Below are positions 30,221 through 39,848 of a DNA stretch of 64,000 nt, piece by piece (the first letter of the stretch is position 1; the number at the start of each line of letters is the position of its first letter). Source of the DNA: Franconibacter helveticus LMG 23732 (GTDB lineage Bacteria > Pseudomonadota > Gammaproteobacteria > Enterobacterales > Enterobacteriaceae); the NCBI RefSeq assembly GCF_000463115.2, contig NZ_AWFX01000054.1, forward strand, positions 62,434-126,433, given 5' to 3'. The notes beneath the pieces were generated by a model that ran no database searches, was not told the DNA's origin, and worked only from the letters and a program-made list of their open reading frames with translations. The position numbers and the translations under genes were made by a program.

Positions 30221-31150
30221 ATGGTACGTATTTATACGCTGACGCTGGCGCCTTCGCTCGACAGCGCCACGCTTACGGCGCAAATTTACCCGGAAGGCAA
30301 ACTGCGTTGCACCGCCCCCGTCTTTGAGCCTGGCGGCGGCGGAATTAACGTTGCCCGCGCTATTTCGCATCTGGGCGGAAAAGCCACGGCTATTTTTCCG
30401 GCAGGCGGCGCCACGGGCGAGCACCTCATCGCCCTTTTACAGGATGAGCAAGTCACCGTTCAAACGATAACGGCTAAAGACTGGACGCGGCAAAACTTGC
30501 ATGTGCATGTGGAAGCCAGCGGCGAACAGTATCGCTTCGTGATGCCCGGCGCGGCATTAAGCGATGAAGAGTTTCGCCAGCTCGAAGAGAAAATCATGGC
30601 GATTGAAGCCGACGCTATTCTGGTAATAAGCGGCAGCCTGCCGCCGGGCGTGAATGTAGCCAAACTTTGCGACCTGATAAAAGCGGCGCAACGTCAGGGC
30701 ATCCGCTGCATCCTCGACAGTTCTGGCGAGGCGCTCGCCGCCGCGCTGGAACTGGGTAATATTGAACTGGTGAAACCCAATCAGAAAGAACTCGGCGCGC
30801 TGGTCAACCGCGATTTGACGCAGCCGGACGATGTGCGCCAGGCAGCGACGGAACTGGTAAAAAGCGGCAAAGCGCGGCGTGTCGTCGTCTCGCTGGGTCC
30901 GCAAGGCGCATTAGCGGTTGATGAGCATGAATGCGTGCAAGTCGTGCCCCCGCCGGTAAAGAGCCAGAGCACAGTAGGCGCAGGCGACAGCATGGTCGGC
31001 GCGATGACGCTCAAGCTTGCTGAAGGCGCTCCGCTGCTGGATATGGTGCGTTATGGCGTGGCCGCGGGCAGCGCCGCCACGCTGCACCAGGGCACGCAGC
31101 TTTGCTCACGTGAGAACACCGACAAAATTTATCACTACCTGAAAGGCTAA
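30221..31150 (+). CDS. pfkB: 6-phosphofructokinase II
   Basis: PfkB phosphorylates fructose 6-phosphate (and tagatose 6-phosphate) using ATP; it is the minor phosphofructokinase, of the PfkB/ribokinase family, and is inhibited by ATP. The 309-residue protein starts MVRIYTLTLAPSLDSAT, has the N-terminal signature PGGGGINVARAI (about 37-48) and the C-terminal signature with catalytic Asp in STVGAGDSMVGAM (about 248-260). The start at 30221 is fixed by a strong AAAAGGAGGTCAC ribosome site and by the E. coli length; the frame stays open 23 codons upstream but without homology. ydiZ and yniA follow on the same strand. Confidence 0.98.
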   Translation: MVRIYTLTLAPSLDSATLTAQIYPEGKLRCTAPVFEPGGGGINVARAISHLGGKATAIFPAGGATGEHLIALLQDEQVTVQTITAKDWTRQNLHVHVEASGEQYRFVMPGAALSDEEFRQLEEKIMAIEADAILVISGSLPPGVNVAKLCDLIKAAQRQGIRCILDSSGEALAAALELGNIELVKPNQKELGALVNRDLTQPDDVRQAATELVKSGKARRVVVSLGPQGALAVDEHECVQVVPPPVKSQSTVGAGDSMVGAMTLKLAEGAPLLDMVRYGVAAGSAATLHQGTQLCSRENTDKIYHYLKG

Positions 31151-31210
31151 TTCTGCCTTTTCCCGTCCCGCCAGGCGCCTGCCTGGCGGCTTGCCACAGT
31201 GAGGTAAATA

Positions 31211-31498
31211 ATGAGCAACGGAGAGATCACCCGCTTTATCGTTACCCTGAAATACCAGGAGCGCAGCCTTGCAGACATTAACGAGCTCACCAATGAGCTT
31301 ACGCGGGGCGGCTTTTTACTCACCATAAGCGATGACGAAGGCAAAATTCACGAGCTTGGCCCCAACACGTTCGGTATGGTCAGCGCGCTGAGCAAAGAAG
31401 AAGTCGCGGAAATGGCGCGCGGTCTTGGCGAAGTGGCGCTCGATCAAAAACCTGAAGTGGAAGTCACCACCTGGGAGGCGTGGCAAAAAGCGATATAA
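31211..31498 (+). CDS. ydiZ: YdiZ, conserved protein of unknown function
   Basis: A 95-residue soluble protein, starting MSNGEITRFIVTLKYQERSL and preceded by GTGAGGTAAATA. It has alternating charged and hydrophobic residues, with no signal peptide or membrane segment, and a C-terminal EVEVTTWEAWQKAI. It occupies the same place after pfkB as E. coli ydiZ (also about 96 residues). A small alpha/beta fold resembling endonuclease-like DUF6482-type proteins is possible, but no activity is known. Confidence 0.9.
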   Translation: MSNGEITRFIVTLKYQERSLADINELTNELTRGGFLLTISDDEGKIHELGPNTFGMVSALSKEEVAEMARGLGEVALDQKPEVEVTTWEAWQKAI

Positions 31499-31600
31499 CA
31501 TCCGCAGCGCAAGGTTAAAGGGTGTGCGTTAAGTCTGCTTTCTGAACCGCCCTTTTGCGCTAACCTGATGATGTGATTGATAACCCGGGAGATAAGCGTC

Positions 31601-32461
31601 ATGTGGCAAGCGATAACGCGATTGTTGAATGAGCAACTGGGTGAAGGTGAAATAACCCATCGGCAAGAGCTGCCCGGAGGTGAAATCCACGCCGCCTGGA
31701 AGGTCTCTTTCGCCGGTCACGCCATCTTCGTTAAGTGTGATGACAGGGCGCTGCTGCCCGTATTTACCGCCGAGGCGGACCAGCTTGAACTGCTGGCTCG
31801 CAGTAAGACGGTAACGGTGCCGCACGTTTTCGGCTCAGGCAGCGACAGAGATTACAGTTTCCTGCTGCTGGAATACCTTGAGCCTCGCCCCCTCGACGCC
31901 CACCACGCTTTTCTTCTGGGGCAACAATTAGCGCATCTCCATCAGTGGAGCGAGCAGCCGCAATTCGGACTCGATTTTGACAATGACCTCTCCACCACGC
32001 CTCAGCCCAACGCCTGGCAGCGTCGCTGGGCCACATTTTTTGCTGAGCAACGCATAGGCTGGCAGCTGGAACTGGCGGCGGAAAAAGGCCTGGAGTTCGG
32101 TGATATCGATTTGATTGTCGACGCCGTGTATCAGCAACTGTCGGGCCACCAGCCTCAGCCCTCTTTACTGCATGGCGATCTGTGGTCCGGCAACTGCGCG
32201 CTTGGCCCGCATGGGCCTTATCTTTACGACCCGGCTTGTTACTGGGGCGACAGAGAGTGCGACCTGGCGATGTTGCCGCTGCATCCTGAACAACCCGCGC
32301 AGCTTTATGACGGTTATCAGTCGGTATCGCCTCTGCCCGCCGACTTTTTAACGCGCCAGCCGCTTTATCAACTTTATACCCTGCTCAACCGGGCGATACT
32401 TTTTGGCGGGCAACATCTGGTCACGGCGCAAAAGGCGCTGGAGCGGATTCTGGCAGCCTGA
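31601..32461 (+). CDS. yniA: YniA, fructosamine kinase family protein
   Basis: A 286-residue member of the fructosamine kinase / ketosamine-3-kinase family, related to aminoglycoside phosphotransferases. It probably phosphorylates protein-bound or free ketoamines so that the sugar is released, but the bacterial substrate is not settled. Visible motifs: LPGGEIHAAWKV and FVKCDD (ATP lysine), HLHQWSEQPQFGLDFDN, the catalytic loop LLHGDLWSGN (about 194-203) and the metal-binding DPACYWGDRECDLAM. The start is 31601 (MWQAI), with GGGAGATAAGCGTC before it. Convergent with yniB. Confidence 0.96.
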   Translation: MWQAITRLLNEQLGEGEITHRQELPGGEIHAAWKVSFAGHAIFVKCDDRALLPVFTAEADQLELLARSKTVTVPHVFGSGSDRDYSFLLLEYLEPRPLDAHHAFLLGQQLAHLHQWSEQPQFGLDFDNDLSTTPQPNAWQRRWATFFAEQRIGWQLELAAEKGLEFGDIDLIVDAVYQQLSGHQPQPSLLHGDLWSGNCALGPHGPYLYDPACYWGDRECDLAMLPLHPEQPAQLYDGYQSVSPLPADFLTRQPLYQLYTLLNRAILFGGQHLVTAQKALERILAA

Positions 32462-32472
32462 AGCGAAGACAC

Positions 32473-32495
32473 AGCCACTCCGCAAAGGAGTGGCT
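32473..32495. terminator. Hairpin between convergent yniA and yniB
   Basis: AGCCACTCC-GCAAA-GGAGTGGCT is a perfect nine-base-pair stem 12 bases past the yniA stop and 7 before the yniB stop. It lacks a clear T-run on either side, so termination is likely but not proven. Confidence 0.55.
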
Positions 32496-32501
32496 CAAGC
32501 C

Positions 32502-33038
32502 TCAGATAAAACCAAGCAGTGAAAAGAAAAGGTATCCGAGCACGATGACAATCACCGGCAGGATATAGAGCGGGAAAATTTGCAGGAATATGGTGTGTCG
32601 CGGCACCACGATTTTTGACTCGATCTGCTCGCGGCTCAGCCCGTCTGGCCCTTTAGCTCGCTCCAGAATCAGCTGATCCTGCACGCCCTCACGCAGAAAG
32701 CGCGCCTGACGGCTCATACGCGCGCCGCTTGCCTGCAATGCAAGACCGACAAAAATCAGCGCAAAGATAACCCAGAACAGAATATTGGCCTGATGCCGGA
32801 AGTCGGGCAGCGGCGAGTTATACCAGAACAGATTCAGAAAAGGCGTGTTAAAACGCATCATTTCAATCATTACGTGAACAAAATCCAGCATGACGGCGTT
32901 AATGCCCGGCTGCTTGTCACTGTGCTCATACATAAATTTCAGAACGGAAATAACCGTGGAAACTGTCGCCAGAATAAAGATAAGCCATCCGGCTATGCGT
33001 TTTACAACGGCAATGCGTCCAGCTTGTTGATACGTCAT
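32502..33038 (-). CDS. yniB: YniB, inner-membrane protein of unknown function
   Basis: A 178-residue membrane protein, the same length as E. coli YniB, starting MTYQQAGRIAVVKRI. Three hydrophobic segments are clear (about 17-37, 95-115 and 150-176), and a conserved cytoplasmic stretch GARMSRQARFLREGVQDQLILE lies between the second and the third. The start at 33038 is chosen by the AAGGGGAAAGC ribosome site and by homology; the frame remains open for 97 codons upstream without protein-like content. Nothing is known about its function. Confidence 0.94.
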   Translation of the reverse strand: MTYQQAGRIAVVKRIAGWLIFILATVSTVISVLKFMYEHSDKQPGINAVMLDFVHVMIEMMRFNTPFLNLFWYNSPLPDFRHQANILFWVIFALIFVGLALQASGARMSRQARFLREGVQDQLILERAKGPDGLSREQIESKIVVPRHTIFLQIFPLYILPVIVIVLGYLFFSLLGFI

Positions 33039-33197
33039 GCTTTCCCCTTGATTGTGACGCCACATTGTCGCCATAAGTCTACCTTCTCCCTGCGCTTTTC
33101 GCTGAACTTTCCAGGCGCAAAGACAAACCAGTAGCCATACTTCGGTTTTCAGGCTATTGATAACGCCGCTTATAAAATCTGAAAAGGAGTGCAACAG

Positions 33198-33866
33198 ATG
33201 TCGACCTCGCGCCAGATCCTCGCCGCGATTTTTGATATGGATGGGTTGCTGATTGATTCCGAGCCGCTCTGGGACCAGGCGGAGCTGGAAGTGATGCAAA
33301 CACTGGGGGTGGATATCTCCCGTCGCCATGAACTTCCCGACACCTTAGGGTTACGCATCGATCTGGTTGTAGACCTGTGGTTTGCCCGGCAACCCTGGAA
33401 CGGGCCTTCCGTTGCGGAAGTGACGGAGCGCATTATTAATCGCGCCATTAACCTTGTGGAAGAGAAACGGCCGCTGCTTGCTGGCGTGCACCAGGCCGTC
33501 GCGCTTTGCAAAGCGCAGGGTCTGAAAGTGGGGCTCGCTTCCGCTTCACCGCTGCGTATGCTGGAACAGGTGCTGGGCATGTTTGAACTGCGCGAGCAGT
33601 TCGATGTTATCGCCTCGGCGGAACATCTTCCCTACAGTAAACCACACCCGCAGGTTTATCTGGACGCCGCGGCAAAGCTTGGCGTCGACCCGCTGACCTG
33701 CGTCACGCTTGAAGATTCTGTAAACGGCATGATAGCCACTAAAGCCGCCCGCATGCGTTCTATAGTCGTACCTGCGCCGGAAAATCGCGGTGACCCACGC
33801 TGGGCGCTGGCGAACGTGAAGCTCGATTCGCTTGAACAGCTCACCTGCGAACATCTTCGCGGTTAA
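33198..33866 (+). CDS. hxpB: Hexitol phosphatase HxpB (YniC), HAD superfamily
   Basis: A 222-residue HAD-like phosphatase that in E. coli removes phosphate from sugar phosphates including 2-deoxyglucose 6-phosphate, mannitol 1-phosphate and sorbitol 6-phosphate. HAD motif I is FDMDGLLIDSE (nucleophile Asp, about 11-21), motif II ASASP, motif III with Lys in PYSKPHPQVYL, and motif IV EDSVNGMIA. The start at 33198 (MSTSRQILAA) follows AAAAGGAGTGCAACAG; an ATG three codons earlier is less well placed. A terminator follows. Confidence 0.96.
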   Translation: MSTSRQILAAIFDMDGLLIDSEPLWDQAELEVMQTLGVDISRRHELPDTLGLRIDLVVDLWFARQPWNGPSVAEVTERIINRAINLVEEKRPLLAGVHQAVALCKAQGLKVGLASASPLRMLEQVLGMFELREQFDVIASAEHLPYSKPHPQVYLDAAAKLGVDPLTCVTLEDSVNGMIATKAARMRSIVVPAPENRGDPRWALANVKLDSLEQLTCEHLRG

Positions 33867-33871
33867 CAGCT

Positions 33872-33897
33872 AAAGGGCGGCTTGCTGCCCTTTTTTA
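33872..33897 (+). terminator. Terminator after hxpB
   Basis: AAAGGGC-GGCTTGCT-GCCCTTTTTT is a stem with a six-T run, starting 6 bases past the hxpB stop codon. Confidence 0.85.
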
Positions 33898-34015
33898 TTA
33901 AGTCCATCAAAATTTATAAAACGCCTTTTCAAATTCATTTGTATTTTGTCTCTCCCCTTCCTATGCTTCTCGCAGGCTCATCCCTACCCTTTTTTATCAC
34001 GATACAGAGGTATCT

Positions 34016-34777
34016 ATGATTCTTGACGCTTTTAAGCTTGCGGGGAAAGTTGCGCTGGTCACCGGCTGCGATACGGGTCTGGGACAAGGCATGACGCTGG
34101 GTCTGGCGCAAGCCGGGTGCGATATTGTCGGGGTGAACCGCAAAGTGCCGCACGAGACCGCCCAAAAAGTGCAGGCGCTGGGCCGACGCTTTCACGCCAT
34201 CCAGGCGGATCTTGGGCTTCAGGATCAACTGGAAGCGATTGTGCAAGAGGCGGTGGAGAAAATGGGCCGGGTAGATATTCTGGTCAATAATGCCGGCACG
34301 ATTCGCCGCGACGACGCGCTCAGTTTTAGCGAGCGGGACTGGGATGAGGTCATGAATCTGAACCTGAAATCACTCTTTTTTCTCTCCCAGGCAGTAGCGA
34401 AGCAGTTCATTCAACAAGGCGACGGCGGCAAAATTATTAACATTGCTTCTATGCTCTCTTTTCAGGGCGGCATCCGCGTGCCTTCTTACACCGCCTCGAA
34501 GAGCGGCGTACTGGGCTTGACTCGTCTGCTGGCGAATGAATGGGCGCAGCACAATATCAACGTTAACGGCATTGCGCCCGGTTATATGGCCACCAACAAC
34601 ACCCAGGCGCTGCGGGAAGATGCCGCCCGCAACCAGGAAATCCTCGATCGCATACCGGCCGGACGCTGGGGCAAGCCAGAGGATTTACAGGGCGCAGTGG
34701 TTTTTCTCGCCTCACCGGCAGCCGACTATGTTAATGGCTATACCCTGGCGGTGGACGGAGGCTGGCTGGCGCGCTGA
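34016..34777 (+). CDS. kduD: 2-dehydro-3-deoxy-D-gluconate 5-dehydrogenase KduD
   Basis: KduD interconverts 2,5-diketo-3-deoxygluconate and 2-keto-3-deoxygluconate with NAD(H), a step of pectin and uronate breakdown. The 253-residue short-chain dehydrogenase has the cofactor motif TGCDTGLGQG (about 16-25), NNAG, the catalytic Ser in IASMLSFQGG, YTASKSG (Tyr and Lys of the YxxxK motif) and the C-terminal YVNGYTLAVDGGWLAR typical of KduD. The residues after the second beta strand differ from E. coli KduD (GVNRKVPHETAQ), which may affect cofactor preference. No kduI or other uronate gene is nearby. In E. coli hxpB is followed directly by ydjM, so this gene is an insertion. Confidence 0.9.
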   Translation: MILDAFKLAGKVALVTGCDTGLGQGMTLGLAQAGCDIVGVNRKVPHETAQKVQALGRRFHAIQADLGLQDQLEAIVQEAVEKMGRVDILVNNAGTIRRDDALSFSERDWDEVMNLNLKSLFFLSQAVAKQFIQQGDGGKIINIASMLSFQGGIRVPSYTASKSGVLGLTRLLANEWAQHNINVNGIAPGYMATNNTQALREDAARNQEILDRIPAGRWGKPEDLQGAVVFLASPAADYVNGYTLAVDGGWLAR

Positions 34778-34843
34778 TTATCCGCGCGGTTTGTGACAAA
34801 GAGTTACACCGTCACCACTTCCGCCCACTGTATAAAAACCCTA

Positions 34844-34863
34844 TACTGGATGAATTGACAGTT
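34844..34863 (+). promoter_or_regulatory. LexA box (SOS) of ydjM
   Basis: TACTGGATGAATTGACAGTT has the obligatory CTG-N10-CAG and matches the LexA consensus well. It overlaps a -10-like TATACT (34842-34847) and lies 16 bases before the ydjM start. ydjM is a known SOS gene in E. coli. Confidence 0.85.
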
Positions 34864-34879
34864 GCTTTTGGGTTTTATC

Positions 34880-35470
34880 ATGACGGCGGAAGGCCACCTG
34901 CTATTTTCTATCGCTTGTGCGGTGTTCGCCAAAAACGCCGAGCTTACGCCTGTGCTGGTGCAGGGCGACTGGTGGCATATCGTTCCTTCCGCCATTCTGA
35001 CGTGCCTGCTGCCCGACATCGACCACCCTAAGTCTTTCCTGGGACAGCGGCTAAAGTGGATTTCGAAACCTATCGCCCGCGCTTTCGGCCATCGGGGGTT
35101 CACCCATAGTTTGCTGGCCGTGTTCGGTCTGCTGACGATTTTCTATCTCCAGGTGCCGGAAAGCTGGATTGTGCCCGCCGATGCGCTACAGGGCATGGTA
35201 TTAGGCTACCTGAGCCACATTCTTGCCGATATGCTCACGCCAGCTGGCGTGCCGCTGCTATGGCCCTGCCGCTGGCGCTTCCGTTTGCCTATCCTGGCGC
35301 CGCAAAAAGGCAATCAACTGGAGCGCGTTTTGTGCATGGCCCTGTTCGCCTGGGCTGTCTGGATGCCGCAGGGAATGCCCGAAAACAGTGCAATTCGCTG
35401 GTCGTCTCAGGCGATTAATTCCCTGCAAAATGGCTTTAATCGCTTTATTCATCACCAGACCGAACAATAA
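34880..35470 (+). CDS. ydjM: YdjM, SOS-regulated inner-membrane protein (DUF457)
   Basis: A 196-residue membrane protein of the DUF457 / YdjM metal-dependent hydrolase-like family. It begins MTAEGHLLFSIACAVFAKN; LLPDIDHPKSFLGQR and GHRGFTHSLLAVF supply conserved Asp and His residues of a putative metal site at membrane borders, and SHILADMLTPAGVPLLWP follows. Four or so hydrophobic segments are present. The start is set at 34880 by homology with E. coli (196 residues); the ribosome site is weak. LexA control is supported by the upstream box. Its biochemical role is unknown. Confidence 0.94.
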   Translation: MTAEGHLLFSIACAVFAKNAELTPVLVQGDWWHIVPSAILTCLLPDIDHPKSFLGQRLKWISKPIARAFGHRGFTHSLLAVFGLLTIFYLQVPESWIVPADALQGMVLGYLSHILADMLTPAGVPLLWPCRWRFRLPILAPQKGNQLERVLCMALFAWAVWMPQGMPENSAIRWSSQAINSLQNGFNRFIHHQTEQ

Positions 35471-35605
35471 ACCAACAAAATAATACCGCGCGGAATAACC
35501 TATTCTTTTTGGATATAAAGGAAGCCCGGCGCTTCTGATACCCTTTGCGGCATAAAGGCATGCCATTGTACGCGTGCCTGCTATAAGAACTCAGGAGAAA
35601 CGGGG

Positions 35606-36997
35606 ATGAACTTTCCACTAATCGCGAACGTTATCGTGTTCGTTATTCTGCTGCTGTTGCTGGCGCAAACGCGTCACAAGCAGTGGAGCCTCGCTAAAAA
35701 AGTGCTGCTTGGTTTAGTCATCGGCGTGGTCTTTGGCCTGGCGCTGCAACTGATCTACGGCGCCGACAGCGAAGTGCTTAAAAGCTCTATCCAGTGGTTC
35801 AACGTGGTTGGCAACGGCTATGTTCAACTGCTGCAAATGATTGTTATGCCGCTGGTGTTCGCTTCTATTCTGAGCGCCGTGGCGCGCCTGCATAACGCCT
35901 CCTCGCTTGGCAAAATCAGCGTGCTGACTATCGGCACCCTGCTCTTTACCACGCTGATTGCGGCGCTGGTAGGCGTTTTCGTGACGAATCTGTTCGGCCT
36001 TTCGGCAGAAGGCCTGGTGCAGGGCAGCGCGGAAACCGCCCGCCTTAACGCCATTCAGACCAACTATGTCGGCAAGGTTGCAGACCTGACGGTGCCGCAG
36101 CTGCTGCTGTCGTTCGTACCGAAAAATCCGTTTGCCGACCTGACTGGCGCCAGCCCCACGTCCATCATCAGCGTGGTGATTTTCGCCGCCTTCCTTGGCG
36201 TGGCTGCGCTTAAGCTGCTGAAAGACGATGCGCCGAAAGGCGAACGCGTGCTGGCGGCTATTGATACCCTGCAAAGCTGGGTGATGAAGCTGGTTCGCCT
36301 GGTGATGCAGCTTACGCCTTACGGCGTGCTGGCGCTGATGACGAAAGTCGTTGCAGGCTCCAACCTGCAAGACATCATCAAGCTGGGCAGCTTCGTGGTT
36401 GCCTCTTACCTGGGCCTTGGCATTATGTTCGTGGTTCACGGCATCCTGCTCGCGGTTAATGGCGTAAGCCCGCTGAAGTATTTCCGCAAAGTCTGGCCGG
36501 TACTGACTTTCGCCTTTACCAGCCGCTCCAGCGCAGCCTCCATTCCGCTGAACGTGGAAGCACAGACTCGCCGCCTGGGCGTGCCGGAATCTATCGCAAG
36601 CTTCGCCGCCTCCTTTGGCGCCACTATCGGCCAGAATGGCTGCGCAGGTCTCTACCCCACTATGCTGGCGGTAATGGTCGCGCCCACGGTAGGCATCAAC
36701 CCGTTTGACCCGATGTGGATAGCCACGCTTGTCGGCATCGTCACGCTCAGTTCCGCAGGCGTAGCGGGCGTGGGCGGCGGCGCAACCTTCGCGGCGCTTA
36801 TCGTGCTGCCGGCGATGGGCCTGCCGGTAACGCTGGTGGCGCTGCTTATTTCCGTGGAACCTCTGATTGATATGGGTCGCACCGCCCTGAACGTAAGCGG
36901 CTCAATGACCGCAGGCACGCTGACCAGCCAGTGGTTGAAGCAGACTGACAAAGCGATCCTGAACAGCGACGAAGAGGCCGAACTGGCTCACCGCTAA
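35606..36997 (+). CDS. tcyP: L-cystine symporter TcyP (YdjN)
   Basis: TcyP is a high-capacity sodium/proton-linked importer of L-cystine (and sulfocysteine), induced under sulfur limitation through CysB. The 463-residue protein matches E. coli in length and sequence and belongs to the dicarboxylate/amino acid:cation symporter family: about eight membrane helices, the two re-entrant hairpins with [17 protein letters not shown], and the transport-core helix [20 protein letters not shown]. The start is supported by CTCAGGAGAAACGGGG upstream. A terminator follows, facing convergent cedA. Confidence 0.96.
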   Translation: MNFPLIANVIVFVILLLLLAQTRHKQWSLAKKVLLGLVIGVVFGLALQLIYGADSEVLKSSIQWFNVVGNGYVQLLQMIVMPLVFASILSAVARLHNASSLGKISVLTIGTLLFTTLIAALVGVFVTNLFGLSAEGLVQGSAETARLNAIQTNYVGKVADLTVPQLLLSFVPKNPFADLTGASPTSIISVVIFAAFLGVAALKLLKDDAPKGERVLAAIDTLQSWVMKLVRLVMQLTPYGVLALMTKVVAGSNLQDIIKLGSFVVASYLGLGIMFVVHGILLAVNGVSPLKYFRKVWPVLTFAFTSRSSAASIPLNVEAQTRRLGVPESIASFAASFGATIGQNGCAGLYPTMLAVMVAPTVGINPFDPMWIATLVGIVTLSSAGVAGVGGGATFAALIVLPAMGLPVTLVALLISVEPLIDMGRTALNVSGSMTAGTLTSQWLKQTDKAILNSDEEAELAHR

Positions 36998-37012
36998 ACG
37001 CTTTAAAAAGCA

Positions 37013-37038
37013 AAAGCCGCCCGAGGGCGGCTTTTTTT
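37013..37038. terminator. Terminator between tcyP and cedA
   Basis: AAAGCCGCCC-GA-GGGCGGCTTTTTTT is a strong stem with a T-run on the plus strand and A-run on the other side, so it can serve both convergent genes. Confidence 0.88.
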
Positions 37039-37052
37039 ATGCCTGCGGCAGA

Positions 37053-37286
37053 CTACACATCTTCTTCCTGCCGGATCTGCATGGCCCAGCGCTGGGCGGA
37101 TTCAGGCACGCTGAAGGCAGGCGAGCGGCGAAAATGCTCGCCCACCAGAACAAACGCGACGTATTTGCCACGCAGCAGGTACACATCCTGAAAACCCTCC
37201 ATGCGCACGGCATGATCCGGCGGCGCCGGCTCCACGCGGGGTACATAGTTGATGATGGGACGATTCTGTTGACGAAGTGGTTTCAT
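37053..37286 (-). CDS. cedA: Cell division activator CedA
   Basis: CedA is a small DNA-binding protein that in E. coli restores division in over-replicating dnaAcos cells and has been found bound to RNA polymerase. The 77-residue protein starts MKPLRQQNRPIINYVPRVEPAPP and contains the conserved LLRGKYVAFVLVGEHFRRSPAFSVPESAQRW core. It is slightly shorter at both ends than E. coli CedA (80). The start at 37286 is the only ATG consistent with homology; the ribosome site is weak. It is divergent from katE, as in E. coli. Confidence 0.95.
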   Translation of the reverse strand: MKPLRQQNRPIINYVPRVEPAPPDHAVRMEGFQDVYLLRGKYVAFVLVGEHFRRSPAFSVPESAQRWAMQIRQEEDV

Positions 37287-37514
37287 AGGCGTCGGTTTTT
37301 TACTCTTAACGATTCCATAAACAGGAAAAAACAATGATAGCGGATTGTGGCCCCGCACGTCGCGCCTCACGTGCGTCGATGGCTTGCAGATGGCGTTTTT
37401 CGCGCCAGATTGCCGCCTGGCGCAAACGCTATATTCCCTTCTCTGTTCTATAGTTAGAGAGCTTTTGAACACGAAAAAACCGCCTTTCAGCAATGAAAAC
37501 AGGAGAAGAGTTCA

Positions 37515-39773
37515 ATGTCGCATGAAGAGAATAACCCCCGCCATCACGAATCGCCCGTGCATGACGCCAACGAGTCGCGTCCCGGCCTTGATTCTCTGGC
37601 CCCGGAAGATGGTTCACACCGCCCCGACCCTGTCCCCACGCCGCCCGGGGAACAGCCTACGGCGCCCGGCAGCCTGAAAGCGCCGGATACCGCTAACGAA
37701 AAACTTAAAGCGCTGGACACTTTCCGCAAGGGAAGCGAAAACTTCCCGCTGACCACCAACCAGGGCGTGCGCATCGCCGACGATCAAAACTCGCTGCGCG
37801 CCGGTACGCGCGGTCCGACGTTGCTTGAAGATTTCATCCTGCGGGAAAAAATCACCCACTTCGACCATGAGCGCATTCCGGAGCGTATCGTTCATGCCCG
37901 CGGTTCAGCCGCGCACGGCTATTTTCAGCCTTACAAGAGCCTGAGCCATATCACCAAAGCCGATTTCCTTGCCGACCCGGATAAAATCACGCCGGTTTTT
38001 GTGCGCTTTTCTACCGTGCAGGGCGGCGCAGGGTCTGCCGATACCGTGCGTGATATCCGCGGCTTCGCCACCAAGTTTTATACCCAGGAAGGCATTTTTG
38101 ACCTGGTTGGCAACAACACGCCGGTTTTCTTTATTCAGGACGCCCACAAATTCCCGGATTTCGTGCACGCCGTGAAGCCGGAGCCGCACTGGGCTATTCC
38201 GCAAGGCCAGAGCGCTCACGATACCTTCTGGGACTATGTCTCGCTGCAACCGGAAACGTTACACAACGTTATCTGGGCGATGTCCGATCGCGGCATTCCG
38301 CGCAGTTACCGCACAATGGAAGGGTTCGGTATTCATACGTTCCGGATGATCAACGCTGAAGGCAAAGCGACTTTTGTCCGCTTTCACTGGAAGCCGGTGG
38401 CGGGCAAAGCGTCGCTGCTGTGGGATGAATCGCAGAAGCTCACCGGCCGCGACCCCGATTTTCATCGCCGCGATCTGTGGGAAGCCATCGAAGCGGGCGA
38501 CTTCCCGGAATATGAACTGGGGCTACAGTTAATTCCCGAGGAAGATGAGTTCAAGTTTGATTTTGACCTGCTTGACGCCACGAAACTGATTCCGGAAGAG
38601 CTGGTGCCGGTGCAGCTGGTCGGCAAAATGGTGCTTAACCGCAACCCTGATAACTTCTTCGCTGAAAACGAACAGGCCGCTTTCCATCCGGGGCATATCG
38701 TACCGGGGCTGGATTTTACTAACGATCCGCTGCTTCAGGGCCGCCTTTTCTCTTATACCGATACGCAAATCAGCCGTCTCGGCGGGCCGAATTTCCATGA
38801 AATTCCGATAAATCGCCCTACCTGCCCGTATCACAATTTCCAGCGTGACGGCATGCACCGTATGGATATCGACACCAATCCGGCCAACTACGAGCCAAAC
38901 TCTATCAACGATAACTGGCCGCGCGAAACGCCGCCGGGGCCGAAGCGCGGCGGGTTCGAAAGCTACCAGGAGCGTATCGAAGGGCATAAAGTTCGCGAAC
39001 GCAGCCCGTCGTTTGGCGAATATTATTCGCATCCGCGCCTTTTCTGGCAGAGCCAGACCCCGGTCGAACAGCGCCATATCATTGACGCCTTTAGCTTCGA
39101 GTTAAGCAAAGTAGTGCGCACTTATATTCGCGAACGCGTGGTGGATCAGCTTTGTCATATCGACATTTCACTGGCCCAGCCGGTTGCGGAGAATCTGGGC
39201 ATTACGCTTACTGATGAACAGATGCACATCGCTCCGCCTAAGGATGTCAACGGGCTGAAAAAAGACCCTTCCCTCAGCCTTTACGCCGTGCCGGGCGGGT
39301 CGGTAAAAGGCCGCGTTGTAGCCGTGCTGCTTAACGATAACGTTAACGGCGCCGAGTTGCTCTCCGTGCTGCAAAAACTGAAAGCCCACGGCGTGCATGC
39401 GAAGCTGCTTTATAAACGGATGGGTGAAGCGGTGGCGGATGACGGCTCGAAGATCCCCGTCGCGGGCACGTTTGCCGGTTCCCCTTCTTTGACCGTGGAT
39501 GCGGTGATTGTGCCAGGGGGCGACGTCGCCTCTATCCTGAATAACGCCGATGCGGCTTATTATCTGATGGAGGCGTATAAGCATCTTAAGGTTATTGCGC
39601 TGCTCGGCGATGCCCGCCAGTTCAAACCTTTTATTAAGGTGCCTGATGCAGGAGAAGAAGGCGTACTGGAGGCCGATAACGCCCACGGAAACTTCACTGA
39701 TGATTTCGTGAAGCTGCTGGCGGGTCATCGTATCTGGTCGCGGACGACCAAAAGCCTGACTATTCCGGCCTGA
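37515..39773 (+). CDS. katE: Monofunctional catalase HPII
   Basis: KatE decomposes hydrogen peroxide in stationary phase and is a classic sigma-S target. The 752-residue large-subunit heme catalase has an extended polar N-terminal arm (about 1-80), catalytic His in [15 protein letters not shown], the distal Asn in [19 protein letters not shown], the proximal heme Tyr in [14 protein letters not shown], and a C-terminal flavodoxin-like domain (about 600-752). AGGAGAAGAGTTCA precedes the ATG. Length is one residue short of E. coli. In E. coli the neighbour downstream is the chb operon; here it is a fimbrial operon. Confidence 0.98.
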   Translation: MSHEENNPRHHESPVHDANESRPGLDSLAPEDGSHRPDPVPTPPGEQPTAPGSLKAPDTANEKLKALDTFRKGSENFPLTTNQGVRIADDQNSLRAGTRGPTLLEDFILREKITHFDHERIPERIVHARGSAAHGYFQPYKSLSHITKADFLADPDKITPVFVRFSTVQGGAGSADTVRDIRGFATKFYTQEGIFDLVGNNTPVFFIQDAHKFPDFVHAVKPEPHWAIPQGQSAHDTFWDYVSLQPETLHNVIWAMSDRGIPRSYRTMEGFGIHTFRMINAEGKATFVRFHWKPVAGKASLLWDESQKLTGRDPDFHRRDLWEAIEAGDFPEYELGLQLIPEEDEFKFDFDLLDATKLIPEELVPVQLVGKMVLNRNPDNFFAENEQAAFHPGHIVPGLDFTNDPLLQGRLFSYTDTQISRLGGPNFHEIPINRPTCPYHNFQRDGMHRMDIDTNPANYEPNSINDNWPRETPPGPKRGGFESYQERIEGHKVRERSPSFGEYYSHPRLFWQSQTPVEQRHIIDAFSFELSKVVRTYIRERVVDQLCHIDISLAQPVAENLGITLTDEQMHIAPPKDVNGLKKDPSLSLYAVPGGSVKGRVVAVLLNDNVNGAELLSVLQKLKAHGVHAKLLYKRMGEAVADDGSKIPVAGTFAGSPSLTVDAVIVPGGDVASILNNADAAYYLMEAYKHLKVIALLGDARQFKPFIKVPDAGEEGVLEADNAHGNFTDDFVKLLAGHRIWSRTTKSLTIPA

Positions 39774-39789
39774 GGCGTTGACGTGAGTA

Positions 39790-39820
39790 AAAAGCCCTCT
39801 GCGGTAAACGAGAGGGCTTT
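39790..39820. terminator. Terminator between katE and the fimbrial operon
   Basis: AAAGCCCTCT-gcggtaaacg-AGAGGGCTTTTGTTTT follows the katE stop by about 17 bases and lies 29 bases from the stop of the convergent adhesin gene. A/T runs on both sides suggest it works in both directions. Confidence 0.85.
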
Positions 39821-39848
39821 TGTTTTGTCCCTGGCGCGTCGTTGCGGC

